A DNA stretch of 64,000 nucleotides from Anabaena subtropica FACHB-260 (GTDB lineage Bacteria > Cyanobacteriota > Cyanobacteriia > Cyanobacteriales > Nostocaceae), in the NCBI RefSeq assembly GCF_014697105.1, contig NZ_JACJRF010000016.1, forward strand, positions 1 to 64,000, written 5' to 3'. Numbering within the stretch: the first letter of the stretch is position 1; every line of letters starts with the position of its first letter. The notes under the pieces were generated by a model, which was not told where the DNA came from, did not search any database, and saw only the letters and a list, made by a program, of their open reading frames with translations. Position numbers and translations under genes: made by a program. This document shows positions 57,003-64,000 of this stretch, piece by piece.

Positions 57003-59435
57003 ATGCGTATTTCTTTGAACTGGCTGCGGGAACTAGTAGAAATAAAACTTAGCCCAGAAGAATTAGCCCATACTTTGACAATGGCTGGGTTTGAAGTCGA
57101 AGACATTGAAGACCGCCGCACTTGGGCAAATGGCGTTGTTGTGGGGAGAGTGCTTGAGCGTCAACCCCACCCCAACGCTGATAAGTTGAGTGTTTGTCAA
57201 GTAGATGTCGGTACGGCTGAGACTTTAAATATTGTCTGTGGTGCGCCTAATGTCCGAGCAGATATTTATGTACCAGTCGCTACTGTAGGCGCTTATTTAC
57301 CTAACATTGATTTAAAAATCAAACCGGCGAAATTGCGTGGTGTTCCTTCCCAGGGAATGATTTGTTCTTTGAAGGAACTTGGTTTACCTAGTGAAGTAGA
57401 CGGTATTTATATCTTTCCCCAAGAAAACTTAACTTTGGGTAGCGATGTCCGCCCCTTGTTGGGTTTGGATGATGTAATTTTAGATGTCACTGCTACTGCT
57501 AACCGTGCTGATGCTTTGAGTATGGTTGGTATAGCACGAGAAGTTGCTGCTTTGACTGGTGCAAAATTGAGTATCCCTGAACCTGGGGAAGTCTCTGTGT
57601 CCCAGGATGCAGGGAAGTTAGGTTTAAAAATCGCTGATACTCAAGCCTGTCCTGCTTATATTGGTACGGTAATTGAACAGGTGAAAGTTGCTCCTTCTCC
57701 TGATTGGTTGCAACAGCGTTTGCGTTCGGCTGGGGTACGACCGATTAGTAATGTGGTGGATATTACTAATTATGTGTTGTTTGAATGGGGACAACCATTA
57801 CACGCGTTTGACCAAGGGCGCTTAAAATCTGTCGCTAGTAGCGAAAGCTTGACTATCGGTGTTCGTTTTGCCAATCAAGGGGAAACATTGAAAACCCTCG
57901 ATGGGCAAACTCGCAACCTGACAACCCAAAATTTGTTAATCACAGCGAATGATCAACCCGTGGCTTTAGCGGGAGTTATGGGGGGTGAAGAAACAGAAGT
58001 CTATGAGGGTACACAAAGCCTAGTCTTAGAAGCCGCTTTATTTGATTCTGTGGCGATTCGCCGTTCTGCTCGTAGTGTGGGGTTACGTAGTGAAGCCTCT
58101 GGTAGATACGAACGCGGTGTGAATCGTGCAGAGTTAGAAGTAGCAAATCGCCGGGCTTTATCTTTGATGAGTGAATTGACTGGTGGCGTGATTGTGCATC
58201 AGGAAATGGCTGATACCCGTCCCGACCCTGCAAATTGGAGTCACTCGATTCTACTGCGTTTAGACCGCTTGAATGAAGTCCTGGGACCCATTAATGTGGG
58301 GGAAACGGGAGAACTGGAAGGAAAAGACGTAGAACGTATTTTGACTGCATTGGGATGTCAGTTAACCCCCAGTGGAGAAGATTCTTGGAATGTTTCCGTA
58401 CCACCCTATCGTTACCGAGACTTGGAACGGGAAATTGATTTAATTGAAGAAGTTGCCCGTCTCTACGGTTATGACAATTTCTGTGATACCTTGCCAGATA
58501 AGTCAGAGGCTGGTTATTTACCTGTGGAGCAGGAGTTGGCGCGAAAATTACGTGCGGCGATGCGGGCAGAAGGGCTGACAGAATTAATTCAATATTCTTT
58601 AGTTAAACCAGGGGAAGATAGACAGATAGTCTTGAGTAACCCCTTGTTTGTGGAATATTCAGCTTTGCGGACTGATTTGCTGGCTGGGTTAATTGACGCT
58701 TTTCAATACAACCTAGAACAAGGGAATGGTTCCTTGAATGGTTTTGAAATTGGGCGGATTTTCTGGCAAGAGGAAGACGGATTGCAAGAAAAAGATGCGA
58801 TCGCTGGCATTATAGGAGGAGATACAACCCTCGGTAAGTGGTCAAAAGGTAGTCGTGAACAACCCCTGACCTGGTTTGAAGCCAAAGGTATTTTAGAGGC
58901 TGTATTTCAGCAACTCGGTATCGTGGTTGAATATCAACCCGATTGTCGTGACAACCGCTTACACCCAGGACGTACCGCCTCATTATGGATTGGTGGTAAC
59001 AGATTGGGTATCTTTGGACAACTCCACCCCCAACTACGACGTGATAAAGGTTTACCAGAGTCCGTCTACGTGTTCCAGTTGGATTTAGATGTGCTGTTAG
59101 ATGCCTTAGATAAAGATGAAATTCTTGTACCTGCATTCAAACCTTACTCTACATATCCAGCAAGCGATCGCGATATTGCTTTTTTTGCACCTGTAAAACT
59201 CTCCGTCTCGGAAATCGAAAAAGCTATTAATCAGGCTGGTAAAGGTTTACTAGAGTCGGTGGAATTGTTTGATGAATATCGTGGCGAAAACGTCCCTCAA
59301 GGACAACGGAGTTTGGCATTTAGACTAGTGTACCGGGCAAGCGATCGCACTCTTACTGATACGGAAGTCGAACCAGTACACAACAAAGTCCGCGAAGCTT
59401 TGGTAGAAAAATTCGGCGTGAACTTGAGAAGTTAA
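57003..59435 (+). CDS. pheT: Phenylalanine-tRNA ligase beta subunit
   Basis: The 810-residue subunit (ATG at 57003, [15 protein letters not shown]) has the tRNA-binding OB fold ([20 protein letters not shown]), the B3/B4 core with [22 protein letters not shown]5 ([19 protein letters not shown]) and the C-terminal anticodon-binding FDX-ACB domain ([20 protein letters not shown]). It forms alpha2-beta2 PheRS with PheS, which is not in the window. TTG at 56940 adds an unlikely 21 residues. Confidence 0.95.
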   Translation: MRISLNWLRELVEIKLSPEELAHTLTMAGFEVEDIEDRRTWANGVVVGRVLERQPHPNADKLSVCQVDVGTAETLNIVCGAPNVRADIYVPVATVGAYLPNIDLKIKPAKLRGVPSQGMICSLKELGLPSEVDGIYIFPQENLTLGSDVRPLLGLDDVILDVTATANRADALSMVGIAREVAALTGAKLSIPEPGEVSVSQDAGKLGLKIADTQACPAYIGTVIEQVKVAPSPDWLQQRLRSAGVRPISNVVDITNYVLFEWGQPLHAFDQGRLKSVASSESLTIGVRFANQGETLKTLDGQTRNLTTQNLLITANDQPVALAGVMGGEETEVYEGTQSLVLEAALFDSVAIRRSARSVGLRSEASGRYERGVNRAELEVANRRALSLMSELTGGVIVHQEMADTRPDPANWSHSILLRLDRLNEVLGPINVGETGELEGKDVERILTALGCQLTPSGEDSWNVSVPPYRYRDLEREIDLIEEVARLYGYDNFCDTLPDKSEAGYLPVEQELARKLRAAMRAEGLTELIQYSLVKPGEDRQIVLSNPLFVEYSALRTDLLAGLIDAFQYNLEQGNGSLNGFEIGRIFWQEEDGLQEKDAIAGIIGGDTTLGKWSKGSREQPLTWFEAKGILEAVFQQLGIVVEYQPDCRDNRLHPGRTASLWIGGNRLGIFGQLHPQLRRDKGLPESVYVFQLDLDVLLDALDKDEILVPAFKPYSTYPASDRDIAFFAPVKLSVSEIEKAINQAGKGLLESVELFDEYRGENVPQGQRSLAFRLVYRASDRTLTDTEVEPVHNKVREALVEKFGVNLRS

Positions 59436-59479
59436 CTAAAAGTAAGTGATGAGTTGATACATCACTCATCGCTTATGAT

Positions 59480-59508
59480 TAATTTTGAATTTTGAATTTT
59501 GAATTGAA
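59480..59508. repeat. TTTTGAAT tandem repeat before YciI-like gene
   Basis: Three consecutive TTTTGAAT units followed by TGAATC immediately upstream of the ATG at 59514. A related repeat is before the Uma2 gene. Confidence 0.55.
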
Positions 59509-59513
59509 TCACT

Positions 59514-59783
59514 ATGCCGAAATATATTGTTTGGGGAACCTACTGTGATGACGTGCTGGAAAAACGCACGCCTTACCGTCAAGCTCACTTGGATGGATTA
59601 GCAAAACAAAAGGAATCTGGTGTACTAATTACTATTGGCCCTACCAAAGATGTGACCAAAGTCTTTGGGATTTACGAAGCAGAAAATGAAGCCACTATAC
59701 GTCAATTAATTGAAAATGACCCCTATTGGCAACATGGTATCTGGACTGAATATGATGTGAAAGAGTGGATTCAGGCTATTTAA
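59514..59783 (+). CDS. YciI-family protein
   Basis: The 89-residue protein belongs to the YciI (DUF1330-like ferredoxin-like alpha-beta) family, with RTPYRQAHLDGLAKQKESGV and IYEAENEATIRQLIENDPYW. YciI proteins have an active-site-like His-Asp pair; the reaction is unknown. Here His26 and the Asp of ENDPYW could be that pair. Start ATG at 59514 follows the TTTTGAAT repeat. Confidence 0.88.
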   Translation: MPKYIVWGTYCDDVLEKRTPYRQAHLDGLAKQKESGVLITIGPTKDVTKVFGIYEAENEATIRQLIENDPYWQHGIWTEYDVKEWIQAI

Positions 59784-60068
59784 TTCGTAGCGACTGTCAC
59801 AAAAGAGCAATCATCAAATCGGATTCCCATAGCATCCAACTTAGTTAGATGCGAAACTATGGTTTAAATCACACGCAGTCAAACGTAAATTTATAGACGT
59901 ACCAAATTCAATGGGGTACTCATGGGGTGATAGTTAAAGAAATGGTTTTGACGCAAGCACTCCTTGAAAGAGTGGGTGCGTCAAACGATCCCCAGAAGGT
60001 CTTAAAATATTGTTAATTTCCCCCTAATTCCTCGACCTTCACTTTAACAAGTATCACCCCAGAACACT
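59784..60068. other. Leader region upstream of the branching-enzyme gene
   Basis: 285 bp with a long hairpin (59947-59985) but no gene. It may act as a 5' leader of the GH57 transcript. Confidence 0.4.
59947..59985 (+). promoter_or_regulatory. Stable stem-loop in leader of the GH57 gene
   Basis: Outer 9-bp stem TTTGACGCA (59947-59955) / TGCGTCAAA (59977-59985), inner 5-bp stem CACTC (59958-59962) / GAGTG (59970-59974), loop CTTGAAA. It lacks a T-run, so is less likely a terminator. It could be a regulatory RNA element or a repeat. Confidence 0.4.
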
Positions 60069-61658
60069 ATGGCTATCGGCTACGTCGCGCTCGTACTTCA
60101 CGCACATCTACCCTTCGTTCGTCACCCAGAAAGTGACTACGTGCTAGAGGAAGAATGGCTTTATGAAGCCATCACCGAAACATACATTCCCCTATTGAAA
60201 GTATTTGAAGGCTTAAAGCGAGACGGCATCGACTTTAAAATCACAATGAGTATGACACCGCCTCTTGTGTCGATGCTCCGCGATCCTCTATTGCAAGAAC
60301 GCTATGACGCACACTTAGCCAAACTCGAAGAACTAACAGAACTGGAAGCCGAGCGTAATGCCCATAATGGACACATTCGTTACTTAGCGGAACACTATGC
60401 CACTGAATTTAACGAAGCGCGTCAGATGTGGGAGCGCTACGACGGTGATTTGGTGACGGCTTTTAAGCAATTCCAAGACACCAACAATTTAGAAATTATT
60501 ACTTGTGGTGCTACCCACGGCTATTTGCCACTGATGAAAATGTATCCACAAGCTGTGTGGGCGCAAATTCAAGTAGCTTGTGAACACTACGAAGAAACTT
60601 TTGGTCGTCCACCCAAAGGCATTTGGTTGCCAGAATGCGCCTACTACGAAGGTTTGGAACGAATGCTGGCAGATGCTGGTTTACGTTACTTCCTCACAGA
60701 TGGGCATGGTATTCTGTATGCTCGTCCTCGTCCGAGATTCGGTACTTATGCGCCAATTTTTACAGAAACTGGTGTTGCTGCTTTTGGTCGAGATCATGAA
60801 TCTTCTCAACAGGTATGGTCTTCTGAGGTTGGTTATCCTGGTGCAGCAGAATATCGGGAATTTTACAAAGACTTGGGTTGGGAGGCTGAATATGAGTACA
60901 TCAAGCCCTACATTATGCCCAATGGTCAACGGAAAAATACGGGGATTAAGTATCACAAAATTACCGGGCGTGGTTTAGGATTATCAGATAAAGCGCTGTA
61001 TGACCCTTACTGGGCAAGGGAAAAAGCCGCAGAACACGCAGCTAATTTTATGTATAACCGCGAACGCCAAGCAGAGCATCTGTATGGAATTATGCAGCGT
61101 CCGCCGATTATTGTTTCACCTTATGATGCAGAATTGTTTGGTCATTGGTGGTATGAAGGGCCTTGGTTCATTGATTACCTGTTCCGCAAGTCCTGGTATG
61201 ACCAAGGCACTTATGCTATGACTCATTTGGCAGACTATTTACGAGCAGAGCCGACGCAACAAGTCTGTCGTCCTTCCCAGTCTAGTTGGGGTTACAAGGG
61301 TTTTCATGAATATTGGTTGAATGAAACGAATGCTTGGATTTACCCGCATTTGCATAAGGCGGCTGAACGCATGATTGAAATATCCACCCTAGAACCGGAG
61401 GATGAATTAGGATGGCGAGCGCTTAACCAAGCAGCAAGAGAACTGCTGTTAGCGCAATCTTCTGACTGGGCATTTATTATGCGGACAGGAACAATGGTTC
61501 CTTATGCTGTCAGACGGACGCGATCGCACCTCATGCGCTTTAATAAGCTATACGAAGATGCGAAAATCGGCAAATTTGATAGTGGTTGGTTAGAAAAAGT
61601 CGAGTTGATGGATAATATTTTCCCCAATATTAACTATCGTCTTTACCGGCCTTTGTAA
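60069..61658 (+). CDS. GH57 1,4-alpha-glucan branching enzyme
   Basis: 529 residues. N-terminal LVLHAHLPFVRHPE, nucleophile in WLPECAYYEG (Glu189) and acid/base in PYDAELFGHWWYEGP (Asp353), with GYKGFHEYWLN later. These match the two catalytic residues known for the Thermus GH57 branching enzyme (Glu184, Asp353). It creates alpha-1,6 branches in glycogen; a GH13-type GlgB normally co-exists. The C-terminal helical domain typical of the family is present. Start ATG at 60069. Confidence 0.93.
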   Translation: MAIGYVALVLHAHLPFVRHPESDYVLEEEWLYEAITETYIPLLKVFEGLKRDGIDFKITMSMTPPLVSMLRDPLLQERYDAHLAKLEELTELEAERNAHNGHIRYLAEHYATEFNEARQMWERYDGDLVTAFKQFQDTNNLEIITCGATHGYLPLMKMYPQAVWAQIQVACEHYEETFGRPPKGIWLPECAYYEGLERMLADAGLRYFLTDGHGILYARPRPRFGTYAPIFTETGVAAFGRDHESSQQVWSSEVGYPGAAEYREFYKDLGWEAEYEYIKPYIMPNGQRKNTGIKYHKITGRGLGLSDKALYDPYWAREKAAEHAANFMYNRERQAEHLYGIMQRPPIIVSPYDAELFGHWWYEGPWFIDYLFRKSWYDQGTYAMTHLADYLRAEPTQQVCRPSQSSWGYKGFHEYWLNETNAWIYPHLHKAAERMIEISTLEPEDELGWRALNQAARELLLAQSSDWAFIMRTGTMVPYAVRRTRSHLMRFNKLYEDAKIGKFDSGWLEKVELMDNIFPNINYRLYRPL

Positions 61659-62007
61659 TGAGTGCTGAGTATTCAGGAAAAAATACTAATACAGCGCAGC
61701 GTCAATAAACCACCCATTCCAAATCAATGAAACATTTACCCTGCATTAATTTTGACTTTTGACTTCACGGTGGTACTAGTCTCTAGTCTCTTTTTTTATA
61801 AAGACTTCCAAGCAAAACCCCCAGCACGAATTACTGGGGGTTTTATTACTATTACGCGAGTTAGCATTTTTGCTGTTACAAGAGCAGATTACAGCTAGCG
61901 TATCCCGAAATAAATATTTAGGGGCTTGAAACCCTGGATATTTGGGGAATTCCAGAATCTTTCTCCCTGGCCCCCGCTTCCTGCACAAGAGCCTCTTCTG
62001 TCAGGAA
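61659..62007. other. Convergent spacer with shared terminator
   Basis: About 349 bp between GH57 and recR, with the hairpin terminator at 61814-61844. A short ACTCAG-type repeat fragment (GAGTGCTGAGTATTCAG) lies at 61660. No gene is supported. Confidence 0.5.
61814..61844. terminator. Strong bidirectional terminator
   Basis: AAAACCCCCAG (61814-61824) pairs with CTGGGGGTTTT (61834-61844), an 11-bp perfect stem. It has T-runs at its end on either strand, so it can serve both the + strand GH57 gene and the minus-strand recR gene. Confidence 0.8.
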
Positions 62008-62604
62008 CTATTCTAGTTCCCTACGTCCTTCTAAAGCTCTTGCTAGTGTAATTTCGTCTGCATATTCTAAATCTCCACCTACAGGCAAACCAAAGGCAAT
62101 TCGTGTCACTTTAGTAAAAGGTTTGAGTAGTTGACCTATATAAAGTGTTGTTGTTTCTCCTTCAACACTCGGACTAATTGCTAAAATTACTTCTCGCGGT
62201 TTTTGCTGACTCACCCTCCGGACTAAAGCTTGGACAGTCAACTGTTCTGGGCCGATTCCATCTATAGGAGAAATTACTCCGCCTAAAACGTGATACTTAC
62301 CTTTATACTCGCGGGTTTTTTCTAGTGCAATGACATCACGAGAATCAGCTACAACACAGATAGTGTTGTTATCTCTATTAACATTGCGGCAGATTTCACA
62401 AACTGGTTCAGCAGATAGGTGGAAGCAGACAGAACACAAGCCCACCTGTTTTTTTGCTTCAACTAAGGCTTGTGCCAGAGCCTCTACTTCTGCTTCTGGT
62501 CGCTTTAAAATGTGTAAAGCTAGTCGCTGGGCGGTTTTAGGACCAACTCCTGGTAGGCGTTGCAGTTGTTCAATTAACCGTGCTAAGGGGCGTGTGTAAA
62601 CCGT
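62008..62604 (-). CDS. recR: Recombination protein RecR (start codon unclear)
   Basis: In one continuous frame the minus strand encodes [20 protein letters not shown] then [13 protein letters not shown] (helix-hairpin-helix), the zinc finger [16 protein letters not shown], and the Toprim domain with [15 protein letters not shown] and [15 protein letters not shown]. About 198 residues, the usual RecR length. No ATG, GTG or TTG is in frame at the expected N-terminus; the codon before GTT TAC is ACG, preceded by ACA and then up to a TAA by no start. The first GTG in frame is at 62445 and would remove the DNA-binding hairpin. Either a rare start codon is used or the start was altered. RecR works with RecF in this window. 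Confidence 0.85.
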   Translation of the reverse strand, partial: TVYTRPLARLIEQLQRLPGVGPKTAQRLALHILKRPEAEVEALAQALVEAKKQVGLCSVCFHLSAEPVCEICRNVNRDNNTICVVADSRDVIALEKTREYKGKYHVLGGVISPIDGIGPEQLTVQALVRRVSQQKPREVILAISPSVEGETTTLYIGQLLKPFTKVTRIAFGLPVGGDLEYADEITLARALEGRRELE

Positions 62605-62758
62605 TGTTTTATCTCCAGAATGTTTTTACGTTAACTATGATGGCATTTTTCCAGAATTTTGGATTACTCAGTAAACAGAAAAGTTATACAATCATCTATG
62701 GCCAGTCAGGAACCAAACAAAGCCAATCTCAAATCCAAAATTGGCACGATCAAGTAGA

Positions 62759-64000
62759 CTATGAAATTACTTGACTTAATCTTTTTACCCCTAGTTGAAT
62801 TTGCTGCTCATTTAGTTCAGCGTATCCAAAGATAAATTCACTACCAGGGCTATCTTTTAAATATTGAGGATATGCTGCGCCAATACCTACACCAGCAAGA
62901 GCAGCACGCTGGACTATTTCATTGTCATGAAGATTAGTATTTATTTTTACCATGAGGTGCATTCCGGCATTTTCTCCCAAGATTTTTACTCTGTCACCAA
63001 AATGAGAAATCAACGCGTGTACCAAAGTTTGTCTGCGTTGGTCGTAGAGCGATCGCATCCGTCTGATATGTCTTTCTAAATGACCTTCTGTAATAAAATC
63101 TGTGAGGGCGTACTGTTCCAATAAACTACATTGTCGGTCTGCTAACCATTTCCCACGGGCAAATACATATACCAAATTCTGTGGCAAAACTAAATAACCC
63201 AGACGCAAAGCAGGAAAAAGTACTTTAGAAAATGTGCCGACATAGATAACTGAGTTACCTTGGTCTAATCCTTGCAGAGCTGGTATGGGACGCTCACCAT
63301 AACGATACTCACTATCATAGTCATCTTCAATAATCATCGCTCCTGATTTCTGCGCCCAAGCGAGTAACTCTAATCTGCGGGGAAGAGATAACACCGCACC
63401 TGTGGGAAATTGATGAGATGGGGTGACATAAACAAGTTTGACCTGAGGAATTATACTTTTTATTAATTCACTGATGATTAAACCAGACTGATCCACAGAT
63501 ACAGGAAATAAACTAGCTCCCTGGGCCAAAAAAGCTCGTCTAGCGCCTAAATAACCTGGTTCTTCTACAGCAATCCCATCACCCCTATCAATTAATATAC
63601 GTGTAATTAAATCTAGTCCTTGCTGGGAACCACCAACAATAATGATTTGCTCTGCACTACAATTGACTGCTCTAGACCGAGAAAGATAAGAAGCGATCGC
63701 CTCTCGTAATGGTTGATATCCCATAGAGTCTTCCGTATAGTCAAGCACATCTGCATGAGAGTGACAATGGCGAGATATTAACTTACGCCACAAGTCTATA
63801 GGGAACTTATCAAAAGCTGGTCGCCCATAACTGAAGCTGATTTTTACGTCTGGTTCTGGAATACGTAAAAATGCTTGATCACTCAAACTTTCACCATAGG
63901 CTGATAGATGTATAGATGAGTTAGCAGGTTGTAATTTTGAGTCAATCGGTGCAGCACTAAGTAATTCATCAGGGAGTTGGCGACAGACAAACGTTCCCGA
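62759..64000 (-). CDS. MocR-family (GntR-aminotransferase) regulator, cut by window end
   Basis: Continues past 64000, so partial. The C-terminal part is a fold-type I PLP aminotransferase-like domain: MGYQPLREAIASYLSRSRAV, IIIVGGSQQGLDLI, EEPGYLGARRAF, IIEDDYDSEYRYGERPIPAL and the PLP Lys in VGTFSKVLFPALRLGYL. Upstream, the frame runs on to 64000 with GTFVCRQLPDELL, which looks like the end of a GntR winged helix. MocR regulators sense PLP or amino-donor compounds (PdxR, GabR); the target here is unknown. A TTG at about 63886 is not a real start. Confidence 0.87.
   Translation of the reverse strand, partial: SGTFVCRQLPDELLSAAPIDSKLQPANSSIHLSAYGESLSDQAFLRIPEPDVKISFSYGRPAFDKFPIDLWRKLISRHCHSHADVLDYTEDSMGYQPLREAIASYLSRSRAVNCSAEQIIIVGGSQQGLDLITRILIDRGDGIAVEEPGYLGARRAFLAQGASLFPVSVDQSGLIISELIKSIIPQVKLVYVTPSHQFPTGAVLSLPRRLELLAWAQKSGAMIIEDDYDSEYRYGERPIPALQGLDQGNSVIYVGTFSKVLFPALRLGYLVLPQNLVYVFARGKWLADRQCSLLEQYALTDFITEGHLERHIRRMRSLYDQRRQTLVHALISHFGDRVKILGENAGMHLMVKINTNLHDNEIVQRAALAGVGIGAAYPQYLKDSPGSEFIFGYAELNEQQIQLGVKRLSQVIS

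Noticed and set aside
61776-61988. 70-residue frame between GH57 and recR
   Set aside because: It covers the strong terminator hairpin and has no protein-like pattern.
62445-62604. Annotating recR from the GTG at 62445
   Set aside because: This would remove the conserved helix-hairpin-helix that is coded in the same frame just upstream.

Overview
The window looks like chromosomal DNA of a filamentous, heterocyst-type cyanobacterium (Nostoc/Anabaena/Trichormus group). The grounds are dozens of HIP1 octamers (GCGATCGC) in nearly all core genes, heptamer tandem repeats typical of this group, many Ser/Thr kinase and kinase-hybrid genes, a cyanobacterial GH57 branching enzyme, and the general gene content. 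The species assignment is inference from content, not from a marker gene.

Layout. 0-2.3 kb: remains of a NACHT-HEAT repeat gene that has lost its 5' part and is split by one in-frame TAA. 2.3-10.3 kb: PEP-synthase-like protein, MgtC-like membrane protein, a hypothetical, recF, and a P-type calcium ATPase. 10.6-18.5 kb: transglutaminase-like protein, an MFS exporter with a MarR regulator (both preceded by the same 18-bp motif), a GT39 membrane glycosyltransferase, a methyltransferase, a lipoprotein and a hypothetical. 18.8-27 kb: an 1891-residue Ser/Thr kinase-ATPase-GAF-histidine kinase hybrid convergent with a two-gene terpene unit (class I terpene synthase plus FAD oxidoreductase), followed by 1 kb of AT-rich non-coding DNA. 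28-34.3 kb: housekeeping genes (RRM protein, CysQ/PfkB overlapping pair, rsmI, mnmE). 34.5-37.7 kb: an accessory island holding a tandem DUF262-HNH protein, a probable IS remnant and tRNA-Ser(UGA). 37.8-64 kb: mostly core metabolism and information genes (nadA, prs, bioD, hisF, ruvB, recN, pheT, GH57 branching enzyme, recR), a second Ser/Thr kinase, tRNA-Ala(GGC), ABC1 kinase, Uma2-type nuclease, and a MocR-type regulator cut by the window end.

Two stretches stand out because they have no HIP1 site for more than 4 kb: about 23.4-28.0 kb (end of the kinase, terpene unit and non-coding region) and about 33.8-38.1 kb (tandem DUF262-HNH gene, IS remnant, tRNA-Ser). These are the best candidates for acquired, lineage-specific functions: a small sesquiterpenoid-type pathway sitting beside a giant sensory kinase, and a single-gene, GmrSD/DUF262-like defence candidate.

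Small repeats shape the core genes as well. Heptamer or related repeats form the start-codon context of mnmE and of the PfkB kinase, and in-frame repeat-derived insertions lie inside recF and an M20 amidohydrolase. recR has a complete coding frame but no usual start codon.
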